64,000 nucleotides of DNA from AC-32 sp963788215 (GCA_963788215.1 CAWBFX010000010.1:620001-684000); one strand, 5' to 3'; shown: positions 42,530 to 52,283, numbered from the stretch's first letter. A program made the numbers and translations. The notes: generated from the sequence alone by a model not told the origin.

Positions 42530-42540
42530 CGTGCGGGCCG

Positions 42541-43590
42541 ATGGGTCTCCTTGGTTACTTCAACGGGTTCGGCGGTCGCGACATGGCCGTGGACCTCGGA
42601 ACCGCAAACACGCTCGTCTACGTGCGCGGTCGCGGCATCGTGCTCTCGGAGCCGAGCGTGGTCGCGATCGACCAGCGCACCGGCGAGGTGCACGCGGTCG
42701 GCGTCGAGGCCAAGCGCATGCTCGGCCGCACGCCTGGGACGATCTCGGCGATCCGGCCGCTCAAGGACGGCGTGATCGCCGACTTCGACGTCACGGAGCA
42801 GATGCTGCGCCACTTCATCCAGAAGGTGCACCAGCACCGCTTCGCCCATCCGCGCGTCGTCGTCTGCGTCCCTTCGGGAGTGACGGGCGTCGAGAAGCGC
42901 GCGGTCGAGGAGGCGACCCTCTCCGCCGGCGCGCGCCAGGCCTATCTGATCGAGGAGCCGATGGCCGCCGCAATCGGGGCGGGCCTGCCGGTTGCCGAGC
43001 CGACCGGGAACATGATCGTCGACATCGGCGGCGGCACCACCGAGGTCGCGGTCATCAGCCTCGGGGGGATCGTCGTTTCCCAAAGCCTTCGCGTGGGCGG
43101 GGACGAGATGGACGAGGCGATCATCAGCCACATCAAGACCGAGTACAAGCTCCTGATCGGGCAGCAGACCGCCGAGGAGATCAAGCTCGAGGTCGGCTCC
43201 GCCTTCGACCTCAAGGACGAGGTGCAGGCCGAGGTCAGGGGCCGCGACATGCTCACCGGCCTGCCGAAGACGGTGATCCTCTCCTCCGAGGAGATCCGCC
43301 GCGCGCTCGACGGCCCGGTCGGCCAGATCATCGAGGCGATCAAGTCGACGCTCGACAAGACGCCGCCCGAGCTCGCCGCGGACATCATGGACCGTGGAAT
43401 CGTGCTCGCCGGCGGCGGTGCGCTCCTGCACGGTCTCGACGAGCGGCTTCGCCACGAGACGCAGATGCCGGTCCATCTCGCCGAGAGCCCGCTCACGTGC
43501 GTGGCAGTCGGGTCCGGCCGCAGCCTCGAGGAGTTCGAGGCGATTCACCGCAGCCAAAATGCGCGCAAGCGGACGAATCACCGTCCTTAA
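42541..43590 (+). CDS. mreB: Rod shape-determining actin homologue MreB
   Basis: The 349-residue actin-like ATPase forms membrane-bound filaments that guide lateral wall synthesis. Phosphate 1 loop: MAVDLGTANTLVY; phosphate 2: NMIVDIGGGTTEVAVIS; adenosine loop: GIVLAGGGALLHGLD. The N-terminal GLLGYFNGFGGR is a short membrane-binding segment. Start ATG 42541. It leads the mreBCD-mrdA-rodA operon and indicates a rod-shaped cell. Confidence 0.97.
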   Translation: MGLLGYFNGFGGRDMAVDLGTANTLVYVRGRGIVLSEPSVVAIDQRTGEVHAVGVEAKRMLGRTPGTISAIRPLKDGVIADFDVTEQMLRHFIQKVHQHRFAHPRVVVCVPSGVTGVEKRAVEEATLSAGARQAYLIEEPMAAAIGAGLPVAEPTGNMIVDIGGGTTEVAVISLGGIVVSQSLRVGGDEMDEAIISHIKTEYKLLIGQQTAEEIKLEVGSAFDLKDEVQAEVRGRDMLTGLPKTVILSSEEIRRALDGPVGQIIEAIKSTLDKTPPELAADIMDRGIVLAGGGALLHGLDERLRHETQMPVHLAESPLTCVAVGSGRSLEEFEAIHRSQNARKRTNHRP

Positions 43591-43613
43591 TCGCAACACG
43601 CCGCAGACGCCTC

Positions 43614-43619
43614 TACACT
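43614..43619 (+). promoter_or_regulatory. Possible -10 box of mreC
   Basis: TACACT ends 11 nt before the GTG of mreC, the same spacing as for mreB, and could give an internal promoter in the 40-bp gap. Confidence 0.35.
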
Positions 43620-43630
43620 AGGTCGTTCTC

Positions 43631-44566
43631 GTGCCAAGGAACCGCGATGCACGTCTAGCGGTCTTGGGGTCCCCCGTTCCTCGCTCCAGGCCCGCAGGGT
43701 TGTCCTCCCGCAGTGGCACCGCCCTCCGGCGGCGGATCGTGGCGGGGCTGCTCGTCTTCCTCTCGGTCGTGTTGATCACGATCTATTTCCGCGAGCCGTC
43801 GAACGGCGGGCTGCACGGCGTCCAGAGCGCCGGCGCCACGGTCCTGCGGCCCTTCGAGGTCGGTGCCGAGCGGATCGCACAGCCGTTCCGGGACGCCTAC
43901 GGCTGGTTCGCGGGGCTCGTGCACGCGAAGTCGGAGAACTCGCGCCTGCGCGCTGAGGTCGACAAGTACAGGCAGCTCGCGATTCAGAACGAGGGCGCGG
44001 CCCAGGCCAACTCGGACCTCAAGAAGCAGCTCGGCTACGTGGGTTCGCCCCAGTTCCCAGGCGACTACAACGACGTCCCGACCGACATCATCGGCCGTTC
44101 GCCGAGTGAGTTCGACCAGCAGCTCACCGTCGCTGCGGGGACGAGCTCGGGGATCCGCGTCGGCAACCCCGTGGTGAACGCCGACGGGCTGATCGGGCTC
44201 GTCACGAAAGTGGCGCACGACACCGCGCAGGTGACGCTCCTGACCGACCCCGAGCTGAAGGTCTCCGCGATCGACCTCGCCACCCAGGCCTCGGGCATGG
44301 TCGCCGCCGGCCAGGCTCGCGGCACTCTGATCCTCGACCGAGTCTCCAAGGCGCAGAAGATCCAGCAGAACGACCTGATCGTCACGCAGGGCTGGCGATT
44401 CGGGGACCTGTCCTCGCACTACCCGCGCGGAATCCCGATCGGCACCGTCAGCGGCGCGTCGCAGAGTGACCTCGACCTCTTCTGGAACGTCCAGGTCCAT
44501 CCGAGCGTCGATTTCGGAGACATCCGATCCGTGCTCGTGCTCGTGCCCAAAAACCGCAAGCGCTGA
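43631..44566 (+). CDS. mreC: Rod shape-determining protein MreC
   Basis: The 311-residue single-pass protein has a basic cytoplasmic start, one membrane helix (IVAGLLVFLSVVLITIYF), a coiled coil (SENSRLRAEVDKYRQLAIQ) and the extracellular beta domain with DIIGRSPSEFDQQLTV, GNPVVNADGLIGLVTKV and SGMVAAGQARG. It links MreB to PBP2 and RodA. GTG 43631 is used. Its TGA shares one base with the mreD ATG. Confidence 0.94.
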   Translation: MPRNRDARLAVLGSPVPRSRPAGLSSRSGTALRRRIVAGLLVFLSVVLITIYFREPSNGGLHGVQSAGATVLRPFEVGAERIAQPFRDAYGWFAGLVHAKSENSRLRAEVDKYRQLAIQNEGAAQANSDLKKQLGYVGSPQFPGDYNDVPTDIIGRSPSEFDQQLTVAAGTSSGIRVGNPVVNADGLIGLVTKVAHDTAQVTLLTDPELKVSAIDLATQASGMVAAGQARGTLILDRVSKAQKIQQNDLIVTQGWRFGDLSSHYPRGIPIGTVSGASQSDLDLFWNVQVHPSVDFGDIRSVLVLVPKNRKR

Positions 44567-45096
44567 TGCGCCTCCTGGTCGAGCCCGCCAAGGTCGGCGT
44601 CCTGGTCTTCGTCGCGGCGATCCTGCAGGTGACGCTCTTCTCGTCCGCCCAGATCCTCGGCGGCACACCCGACGTCGTCTTGCTGACGCTGGTGGCGATC
44701 GCGCTCCTGCGCGGTTCCATCTACGGCGCGAGCGCGGGCTTCGCGGCCGGCTTCATCGTCGACACCGCCACTCTCGGGACGCTCGGGGTCACGTCGCTCC
44801 TGCTCACGATCGCGGGCTACTGGATCGGGCGCTACGGCGAGACGACCGGGCAGGACCGCGCGCATGCGCCGTTCGTCTCGGTCGCGGTCATGACGGTGCT
44901 CGTCCAGTTCGGAGCGCTCTTCCTGCACTACATGCTCGGCGACCCGGTCTCGGCGCGGGTGGTGCTGCTGGACGCGCTCCCGGCGAAGGTGCTCCTGAAC
45001 CTGATCCTGACCCTGCCGGTCTACGCCCTCGTCCGCCGCGCGCTCGCGTTTGCGACGACGACTGAGGGTGCAACGGAGGTGCAGCTCCTTGGCTAG
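44566..45096 (+). CDS. mreD: Rod shape-determining protein MreD
   Basis: The 176-residue membrane protein has about five helices. LFSSAQILGGTPDVVLLTLVAIALLRG contains the family's TPDLLL-type motif, followed by GASAGFAAGFIVDTATLGTLG. It works with MreC in the elongation complex. It overlaps mreC by one base and mrdA by 8 bp. Confidence 0.9.
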   Translation: MRLLVEPAKVGVLVFVAAILQVTLFSSAQILGGTPDVVLLTLVAIALLRGSIYGASAGFAAGFIVDTATLGTLGVTSLLLTIAGYWIGRYGETTGQDRAHAPFVSVAVMTVLVQFGALFLHYMLGDPVSARVVLLDALPAKVLLNLILTLPVYALVRRALAFATTTEGATEVQLLG

Positions 45097-47134
45097 CACA
45101 GGTGCGCGAGCCGGCCGCTCCGGCTCGAACCGCTTTCTCCCTCCCGACCCGCGCGTCGAGGAGCCCTACCGCTTCACGCCGCAGCTCGCGCTTCGCCTCG
45201 GGATCCTCGCCGCGGTCGCGTTGATCGCGTTCGGAATCCTCTTCTTCCGCCTCTGGGCGCTGCAGGTGCTCTCCGGGCCGCAGTACCTGAGGGCGGCGCT
45301 GGACAACCAGGTGCGCTCGATCCGCGTCCCGGCCGAGCGCGGAGAGATCCTCGACCGCAACGGCCATCCGCTCGTCGCGAACGTCGGCGGGACCGCTGTC
45401 GAGCTCTCGCCGCCGGACCTGCCGAAGACCTGGCCCGCGCGGCTCGCGGAGCTGCGCCAGCTCTCGCATGTGTTGAAGGTGCCGCTGCGCCAGATCCTCG
45501 TCGAGGTCAAAGCGCGGGGCAACGACCCGATCACGCCGGTGACCGTGCGCGAGTCGGTGAAGCGCGATGCGCCGATCAACTACCTCCTCGAGAACGAGCA
45601 GCGGTTCCCGGGCGTCCGCATCGTGCCGACCTATATCCGGAGCTACAACTACGGCCCGCTCGCCTCGCCCTTGCTCGGCTACGTCTCCGAGATCTCCCCG
45701 GAGCAGCTCAAGCGCTTGCGCAAGTACGGGTACCAGGCCGGTGACACGATCGGCCAGGGCGGCCTCGAGTCGACCTATGACCGCTACCTGCGCGGCCAGG
45801 CCGGCCTCGACCAGCTGAGGGTCGACTCGCTGGGGCGCCCGCGCAGCGACCTCGTACCCGTGGAGTCGCCGAAGCCCGGCCAGTCGATTCGCCTCACGCT
45901 CGACCTCAAGCTGCAGCACGCGGCCGAGGACGCGATCCGCTACGGCATCGGGCTCGCGTACGGGCACCAGCAGTATCAGGCCGACGGCGGGTCGATCGTC
46001 GCGCTCGATCCGCGCGACGGGTCGATCCTGGCGATGGCGTCGTACCCGACCTACGACCCACGCGTCTACACGGGGCGTGTGACCGCGAAGCGGCTGGCCG
46101 CGGCCGGGCTCACCGGTGCGACCGCGAAGCAGATGAACTATCCGGGACTGAACCGCGCGATCGACGGCGTGTACCCCGCCGGCTCGACCTGGAAGCCGGT
46201 GACGGCCCTGGCGGCGCTCGAGACGCACACGATCTCGTCCTCGACGGAGCTTCCCTGCACGCCCGACTTCAGCGTCCCCAATCAGTTCGGCGGCCCGCCC
46301 CAGGTGTTCAAGAACGTCGATCCCGGCGTCAACGCGCTGATGAACCTGCCGACCGCCCTCGAGGTGTCGTGCGACACGTGGTTCTACCGGGTCGGCTACG
46401 ACTTCTACAACGCGCCGCCGAGCGCCGGACACCCGCTGCAGGACTGGGCGGCGAAGTTCGGGTTCGGCCGCCACACCGGGGTCGACGTCGGGCCCGAGTC
46501 GAGCGGGCTGCTGCCGACGCCCGAGTGGCGGAGGCGCATGTTCACGCGGAAGACCGACCCGACCAACTGGCAGATCGACCGGGAGTGGAAGCCGGGCGAC
46601 TCGGTCCAGCTCGCGATCGGGCAGAAGGACCTGCTCGTCACGCCGCTGCAGATGGCGCGCTTCTACGCGCTGCTCGCCAACGGCGGCAAGCTCGTCAAGC
46701 CGCATCTCGTCCAGGACGTGGTCGAGGCCGGGGGCGGGAAGTCTCCGCCGCGGGTCACGCATCGCTTCATCCCGCCGGCACCGCAATCGGTGGGGCTCGA
46801 CCCCTCGTACCTCGCCGTCGTCCAGGACGGGCTCTATCAGGCGACTCACGGGCCCAACGGCACCTCGTCGGGCGTCTTCGGCAGCTTCTATCCCACGATC
46901 GCCGGTAAGACCGGAACCGCGCAGAAGAACCCGCAAACCGACCAGCTCGACCAGTCGTGGTGGTGCGGCTACGGGCCGGCCAACGACTCGACAGGGCCGC
47001 CGAAGCTCGTCGTCTGCGCGATCATCGAGAACGGCGGCTTCGGCGCCGACGCGGCGGCTCCGGCCGCGCTCAAGGTCTTCCAGCAGTTCTTCAAGTCGAG
47101 CCAGACGACCACGACCCCGACGGCGACCGGATGA
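45089..47134 (+). CDS. mrdA: Penicillin-binding protein 2 (elongation transpeptidase)
   Basis: The 681-residue protein starts at TTG 45089 (GGAGG at about 45074). One membrane helix (LGILAAVALIAFGILFFRLWA) anchors the PBP dimer domain (ERGEILDRNGHPLVANVG) and the transpeptidase with SxxK in AGSTWKPVTALAA, SxN-type SCD in EVSCDTWF and KTG in AGKTGTAQ. It cross-links peptidoglycan during rod elongation with RodA, whose start overlaps its stop (ATGA). Confidence 0.95.
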   Translation: MASTGARAGRSGSNRFLPPDPRVEEPYRFTPQLALRLGILAAVALIAFGILFFRLWALQVLSGPQYLRAALDNQVRSIRVPAERGEILDRNGHPLVANVGGTAVELSPPDLPKTWPARLAELRQLSHVLKVPLRQILVEVKARGNDPITPVTVRESVKRDAPINYLLENEQRFPGVRIVPTYIRSYNYGPLASPLLGYVSEISPEQLKRLRKYGYQAGDTIGQGGLESTYDRYLRGQAGLDQLRVDSLGRPRSDLVPVESPKPGQSIRLTLDLKLQHAAEDAIRYGIGLAYGHQQYQADGGSIVALDPRDGSILAMASYPTYDPRVYTGRVTAKRLAAAGLTGATAKQMNYPGLNRAIDGVYPAGSTWKPVTALAALETHTISSSTELPCTPDFSVPNQFGGPPQVFKNVDPGVNALMNLPTALEVSCDTWFYRVGYDFYNAPPSAGHPLQDWAAKFGFGRHTGVDVGPESSGLLPTPEWRRRMFTRKTDPTNWQIDREWKPGDSVQLAIGQKDLLVTPLQMARFYALLANGGKLVKPHLVQDVVEAGGGKSPPRVTHRFIPPAPQSVGLDPSYLAVVQDGLYQATHGPNGTSSGVFGSFYPTIAGKTGTAQKNPQTDQLDQSWWCGYGPANDSTGPPKLVVCAIIENGGFGADAAAPAALKVFQQFFKSSQTTTTPTATG

Positions 47135-48327
47135 TCGAGGCTGTCGACAGCCGCGCGAAGGGCCTGCGCCAGACGCGGCGCGAGGCCGTCGAGCTGGGGG
47201 CGTTCGTCGCCCGGCTCGACTGGATTCTGCTCGGCGCGGTCGGGGCGCTCGTCGGCTACGGCCTCTGGGCGATCTCGGGCATCACGCAGAACGACATCCC
47301 AGGCGACTCCGGCTACTACGTCGTGCGCCAGGGGATCTACGCGGCGATCGGCTGCGTCGGCCTGCTCGGCGTGCTCCTGATCGACCCCGAGTACTACCGG
47401 CGCTTCAAGCGCGCGATCTACATCGGGACGACGGGCGTGATGCTGCTCGTGCTCATGGCCGGCACCGTGTCGAGGCACTCGAAGCGCTGGCTCGACCTCG
47501 GCTTCTTCCGCTTCCAGCCGTCCGAGTTCGGGAAGCTGCTGTTCGTCCTCTTCCTCGCGGGCTTCCTCGCCGACCGGGCGAGGCGCGTGGGGGAGAGCCG
47601 CACGGTGCTCGCGGCGATCGGGTACGCGATGCTGCCCATCCTGCTCGTCTTCGTCCAGCCGGACGTCGGCACTGCGATGGTCTACGCGGTCGCGCTGGCG
47701 ACCGTGCTGTTCGTGGCCGGCACCCGCTGGACGCACCTCGCCGCACTCGGCGTCGGTGCATTGGCCTGCATCCTGCTCGTCCTCTGGGTGCTGCCGTCCG
47801 CGGGGATGCACGTGCTCAAGCCGTACCAGCAGAGCCGTCTGACCGGCTTCACGAACCCGAGCTCGGATCCGTCCGGCTCGACGTACAACGAGCGGCAGTC
47901 GATCAACGCCGTGGGCGCGGGCGGTCTCTCCGGGCGAGGCCTTCGCGGCGCGACCCAGACGAAGTACAACTTCCTGCCCGAGCACGCGACGGACTTCGCG
48001 TTCGCGTCGCTCGCCGAGGAGCGCGGCTTCGTCGGGGTGTCCATCCTGCTGCTGCTCTACCTGCTCGTCGTCTGGCGCGGGTTGAAGATCGTCGCGGCCG
48101 CGCGCGACGCGTTCTCGGCGATCGCCGCGGGCGGGATCGTGATGGCGTTCCTGTTCCAGGTCTTCGTCAACGTCGGCATGGCGATCGGGATCGCGCCGGT
48201 CACCGGCATCCCGCTCCCGTTCGTCTCCGTCGGCGGCTCGGCGATGATCGCGAACCTGCTCGCGATCGGCGTTCTCGAGGCGATCCACGCCCGCGGGACA
48301 GGCGCGAGCCGCCGCCTGCTGCGCTGA
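47131..48327 (+). CDS. rodA: Peptidoglycan glycosyltransferase RodA (SEDS family)
   Basis: The 398-residue protein has about ten membrane helices. SRHSKRWLDLGFFRFQPSEF is the SEDS signature, LVFVQPDVGTAMVY and NFLPEHATDFAFASLAEERGF carry the catalytic-loop Asp, and PLPFVSVGGSAMIANL is the C-terminal motif. It polymerises glycan strands with PBP2 as partner. ATG 47131 overlaps the mrdA stop. Confidence 0.95.
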   Translation: MIEAVDSRAKGLRQTRREAVELGAFVARLDWILLGAVGALVGYGLWAISGITQNDIPGDSGYYVVRQGIYAAIGCVGLLGVLLIDPEYYRRFKRAIYIGTTGVMLLVLMAGTVSRHSKRWLDLGFFRFQPSEFGKLLFVLFLAGFLADRARRVGESRTVLAAIGYAMLPILLVFVQPDVGTAMVYAVALATVLFVAGTRWTHLAALGVGALACILLVLWVLPSAGMHVLKPYQQSRLTGFTNPSSDPSGSTYNERQSINAVGAGGLSGRGLRGATQTKYNFLPEHATDFAFASLAEERGFVGVSILLLLYLLVVWRGLKIVAAARDAFSAIAAGGIVMAFLFQVFVNVGMAIGIAPVTGIPLPFVSVGGSAMIANLLAIGVLEAIHARGTGASRRLLR

Positions 48328-48366
48328 GCTTCTTGCTCCGTCCGGGCGGGGACCTACGATCCCGCC

Positions 48367-48567
48367 ATGGAAGCCAGAAGAGAAGCCGAGGAGCTGCTGA
48401 TGATCGAGGAGGCCGACGCCTGGTTCGAGTACCTCGAGGCGACGCGGGCGCAGTCCGAGGTCCGCTACCACGAGGTCGAGCCATGGGCGTGGGCGCGCCT
48501 CGGCCAGCGGCTGCGCGCGGTCAGGGCGAAGCGCGCGAAGCTCCGGCCGGCAGCAGAAGCCGCATAG
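48367..48567 (+). CDS. Small hypothetical protein (66 aa)
   Basis: ATG 48367 opens a 66-residue, charged, fully helical protein (EARREAEELLMIEEADAWFEYLEATRAQSE, then RLGQRLRAVRAKRAKLRP). TACGAT is 11 nt upstream, matching the promoter pattern of this window. The family is not recognised, but composition and spacing between rodA and rne support a gene. Confidence 0.55.
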   Translation: MEARREAEELLMIEEADAWFEYLEATRAQSEVRYHEVEPWAWARLGQRLRAVRAKRAKLRPAAEAA

Positions 48568-48694
48568 CCCGAAACAGCCACGACAGGTCGCCCTGCTAGC
48601 CTGTGGGTGTGAGTTTTTCTTCCACCCTGCAGCGCGCGCTCCGTCCGCTCACGGATGACCGCAGCGCGCGCGCTTTCCCTGAAGGAGTTTCCAG
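48568..48694 (+). promoter_or_regulatory. Leader of rne with GC-rich hairpins
   Basis: The 127-nt gap holds GGGTG..CACCC around a T-rich loop near 48605-48628 and two AGCGCGCGCT-type runs (near 48631 and 48663) that can pair over a CCGT..ACGG inner stem. RNase E mRNAs are often autoregulated through leader structures; that is only an analogy here. GAAGGAG before 48695 is the ribosome binding site. Confidence 0.35.
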
Positions 48695-51334
48695 TTGCTT
48701 CGATGGTTTCGACGGCGCAAGCCGTCCCCCGACGAGCGCGCTGCCACTGAGAGCGCGCCGATTGCCCCGACCCCCGACGACACAGTAAGCAAGTCGCCCG
48801 CCGAGGCGGGCGCAACCCAAAGCGCAGCCCGCAAGCGCCGACGCGGCAGTCGAGGCGGCCGCGGACGAAAGCGCACGGGCACAGGCGCTCAAAGCAGGAC
48901 CGACGCGGCCGGCGCCGACGCGTCCAAGACCGGCACGGCCAAAGCCGAGGAGGACAAGGCCGAGGCCAAGCCCAAGTCCGCCAAGAAAGAGACGTCGCGT
49001 CCCGACCGGCGTCCCGCTGCGCGCAAGCAGCGCGCCCCGCGGCGGCGCACACCGCCGAGGCGGCCTCCGCTGCCGCCCGCGAAGCGCGAGCTGCTGATCT
49101 CCGTCGACGTCGGCGAGCAGCGCGTCGCCGTGGTCGAGGACGACAAGGTCGCCGAGGCGTATCTCGAGCGGCCCGAGCGCCGCTCGATCGCCGGCAACAT
49201 CTACAAGGGCGTCGTCGACAACGTCCTGCCCGGGATGGAGGCCGCGTTCATCGAGATCGGCCTCGAGAAGAACGGGTTCCTGTACGTCGACGAGGTTGTC
49301 GGGCCGGAGCTCGAAGGCCGCTCGCACGGCCGCAAGATCCAGGATCTGCTCAGCCGAGGCCAGGAGGTCATGGTCCAGGCCGTCAAGGACCCGATGAAAT
49401 CCAAGGGCGCGCGTCTCACGACCGAGATCTCGCTGCCCGGCCGCTTCGTCGTCTTCGTCCCGAGCGGCGAGGGGCTCGGCGTCTCGCGCCGGCTCGAGGA
49501 CGCCGAGCGCGCGAGGCTGCGCGACATCCTCAAGGGCCTCGACGTCAAGAAGGGCGGCGTGATCGTCCGCACCGCGGCCGAGGGCGCCTCGGCCGAGGAC
49601 ATCGAGCGCGACCTCGTCTTCCTTCAGCGGCTCTGGAAGACGATCGAGGCCCGCGCGAAAAGCGCCAAGGGCCAAACGCTCGTCTACCAGGAGTCCGAGC
49701 TCCCCCTGCGCGTCATCCGCGACCTCTTCACCGACGACTTCGAGCGCGCGCTCGTCGACCACGAGCGCACCTACAAGCGCATCCTCGGCTACCTGAAGAA
49801 GACCTCGCCGCACATGGCCGACCGCGTCCAGCGGTATCGGGAGAAGAAGCCGCTGATGGAGTCGTCGGGCGTCGACGCGCAGATCCGCTCGACTCTCTCG
49901 CGCCGCGTCGACCTGCCCTCGGGCGGCTACCTCATCTTCGACTACGCCGAGGCGTTCACCGTGATCGACGTCAATACCGGCCGCTTCGTCGGCGGCCGCG
50001 GCAAAGGCTCCGGCGGACGGCTCGAGGACACGATCACGAAGAACAACCTCGAGGCCGTCAAGGAGGTCGTGCGCCAGCTGCGGCTGCGCGACATCGGCGG
50101 AATCATCGTCATCGACTTCATCGACATGGCGAACCCCAAGAACCGGGCGACCGTCGAGGAGGCGCTGAAGACGGAGCTCGAGCGCGACCGGACGAAGACC
50201 TACGTCGTCGAGATCTCGCCGCTCGGGCTCGTCGAGATGACGCGCCAGAACGTGACCGACGGGCCGCGCGAGATCCTCACGCGCAAGTGCACCGTCTGCG
50301 GCGGCGACGGCGTCGTCCTCTCGGAGACCTCGGCAGCCGTGGACGCCGAGCGGCGCCTCCGCGAACTCGCGGCCGGCGCTCCGCGGACGAAGGCGTTCAA
50401 GGTGCAGCTGAACGCGAAGGTTGCGAGCATCCTGATCGGGCCGGGCGCCTCGCGGCTCGCCGCGATCGAGGAGGAGACCAAGCGCCGCTTCCTGATCGAG
50501 TCGCGCGAGGACGTGCCGACCGATCACTTCGAGGTGCTCGGGAAGGGCACCTTCGAGAGCCTCGCGCCGGAGGCCCCGGTGCAGGAGGGCGCGAAGATCG
50601 ACCTCAAGCTCGTGGAGGTCGCCCGCCACGACGTCAACTCCGCCGTCGGGAAGGTCGACGGGTTGGTGGTCTGCGTCGGTGACGCCTCGAGGATGGTCGG
50701 CAAGAACGCGAAGGTCCAGATCGAGCGCGTCCTCAACGGCACGGCCTACGCGACGCTCGTGACCCGGAGCAAGCTGGTGGAGCCGCCGATCACGGCGGAG
50801 GGCGAAGCCGAGAAGCCGACTCGCAAGCCCCCGGCGCGGAAGAAGCCGGGCGGCACGAAGGCCGAGGAGGCCGTCGAGGAGCCCGTCGAGACAGAAGAGG
50901 AGACCGCGGACGAGCCGGAGGAGGGCGAGCCCGAGACGGTCGAGGCCGAGGCGGTCGAGCTCGAGGCTGAGGCGACTCCAGAAGCTGACGGCGCCGCGCC
51001 CACGCCGAAGAAGAAGACCCGGCGCGGCTCCCGCGGCGGCAGGCGGCGCAAGAAGAAGCCTGCCGATGCGGCGACGGCGTCCGCCGACGGCGGCGGCGAC
51101 GGCGACGGCGACGGCCCGAGGATCCACGTCCCTGACCCGGATCTCGGCCGTGAGGCCGAGGCCGACGAGCCCGAGCCTGTGGCTAGCGCCGAAAGCGCGC
51201 CCGCCGAAAACGGGGCCGGAGAGAACGGGGCCGGGGAAGACGCGCCGAAGCCGAAGAAGAAGACCAGGCGAGGTTCCCGCGGCGGCCGCCGCCGGCGCAA
51301 GAGTCCGGCTGCGAAGGCCTCAACGCCGGAATAG
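48695..51334 (+). CDS. rne: Ribonuclease E/G
   Basis: The 879-residue endoribonuclease starts at TTG 48695. The N-terminal 110 residues are basic and disordered (RRRGSRGGRGRKR). The S1 domain is at about 130-225 (GNIYKGVVDNVLPGMEAAFIEIGLEKNGFL), the DNase I-like catalytic domain has IDVNTGRFVGG and GGIIVIDFIDM with the metal Asp residues, and the zinc link is CTVCGGDG. The acidic C-terminal tail ends with two further KKTRRGSRGGRRR blocks, likely RNA-binding. It processes rRNA, tRNA and mRNA. Confidence 0.96.
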   Translation: MLRWFRRRKPSPDERAATESAPIAPTPDDTVSKSPAEAGATQSAARKRRRGSRGGRGRKRTGTGAQSRTDAAGADASKTGTAKAEEDKAEAKPKSAKKETSRPDRRPAARKQRAPRRRTPPRRPPLPPAKRELLISVDVGEQRVAVVEDDKVAEAYLERPERRSIAGNIYKGVVDNVLPGMEAAFIEIGLEKNGFLYVDEVVGPELEGRSHGRKIQDLLSRGQEVMVQAVKDPMKSKGARLTTEISLPGRFVVFVPSGEGLGVSRRLEDAERARLRDILKGLDVKKGGVIVRTAAEGASAEDIERDLVFLQRLWKTIEARAKSAKGQTLVYQESELPLRVIRDLFTDDFERALVDHERTYKRILGYLKKTSPHMADRVQRYREKKPLMESSGVDAQIRSTLSRRVDLPSGGYLIFDYAEAFTVIDVNTGRFVGGRGKGSGGRLEDTITKNNLEAVKEVVRQLRLRDIGGIIVIDFIDMANPKNRATVEEALKTELERDRTKTYVVEISPLGLVEMTRQNVTDGPREILTRKCTVCGGDGVVLSETSAAVDAERRLRELAAGAPRTKAFKVQLNAKVASILIGPGASRLAAIEEETKRRFLIESREDVPTDHFEVLGKGTFESLAPEAPVQEGAKIDLKLVEVARHDVNSAVGKVDGLVVCVGDASRMVGKNAKVQIERVLNGTAYATLVTRSKLVEPPITAEGEAEKPTRKPPARKKPGGTKAEEAVEEPVETEEETADEPEEGEPETVEAEAVELEAEATPEADGAAPTPKKKTRRGSRGGRRRKKKPADAATASADGGGDGDGDGPRIHVPDPDLGREAEADEPEPVASAESAPAENGAGENGAGEDAPKPKKKTRRGSRGGRRRRKSPAAKASTPE

Positions 51335-52283
51335 CGGCCGGGGCGCGAAGAATGCCGCGTAGATCGCCGCGGCGGCGACGAGCATGGCGGCCCAGGCGAG
51401 CGACAGCGACGGGAAGAGGACGTCCGGCACCTGCCAGCTCGTCCAGCCGCGCTTGACGACCTGCTCGATCCAGAGGTCGTTCACCATGTTCGTCCAGCCG
51501 TAGACCAGCATCAGCGCCAGCGCGGCGCCCGTCAGCACCCTCAGCGGCGTATGGCGGATCCCGCCGAGCAGGCGGGAGAGAAGCATGGCCGTCGCGACCA
51601 GCAGCAAGCCGTCGAGGCCGTGATGGTGGCCGTAGTGGACGGTCGCATGCAGGTGGCCGGAGCCGGGCTCCGGAGCGAGCTTGCCGGTCTGGAAGAACCA
51701 GCCGAAGAACGGAGCGCCGTCGAGATGGAAGCCGAGCTCGGCCGCGATGTACGGCGTGGCCCACAGCAGAGTCACGACTCCGAGCACGATCCTCAGCAGG
51801 TCGCCCGCGCGCGTCGTGCGCACCGGCTCGGCCCTGCCGCGCCGGTGCCGCCCAGGCTGTGAGCAGGATTGCCAGCGCGACCCCGAGGACCGGCCAGATG
51901 TTCGACCACTTCGGGTCAAGGTGGCTCGGCGTCTGGACGAAGCCCACGGTTGCGCAGAGTGCGAAGGCGACACCTGCGACGATGTGCGCGCGCCGGTCCT
52001 CGAGCCGGTCGGCCACGATCGGCAGCACTGCGAACGCGGCTATGGCGGGCGAGTCGCCCACGAAGACGAGGGCGCGGCCTGCCCCGCCGACGAAGCCGGA
52101 GTTGTGCACCTTCCAGAGCTCACTTGGGGGGATCCGCCAGTACGTCTCGAAGACCGCAGCCGTTGCGAGCCCGAAGAGCGCCCACACGACCCAGATCTCA
52201 GTGAGGCCGCGGCTTTGCGACCGGGAGCCGATCGCCGCTAGACTTTCGTCCTCGCGGGCCACGAGCCCGCGTTTCGATGCCAT
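51320..52283 (-). pseudogene. Multi-pass membrane protein split by a frameshift
   Basis: The N-terminal part (from about 52283; the true start may be GTG 52262) has helices such as IWVVWALFGLATAAVFETYW and PVLGVALAILLTAWAA. Near 51830-51850 the frame shifts by one base and the rest reads RIVLGVVTLLWATPYIAAELG, HATVHYGHHHGLDGLLLV and a C-terminal helix ending APRPLFRR. Joined, it has about 320 residues and eight or so helices with a His-rich HYGHHHG loop. The family is not recognised. It converges on rne (15-bp overlap), and its 5' end runs against the rplU promoter. Confidence 0.7.

Noticed and set aside
42211..42540. An N-terminal extension of MreB by about 110 residues
   Set aside because: This stretch is antisense to DUF3052, and MreB homologues begin at the ATG preceded by a -10 box.
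48603..48788. A 61-residue frame covering the rne leader and start
   Set aside because: It overlaps rne in another frame and has no coding character beyond Arg/Pro/Ser shadow composition.
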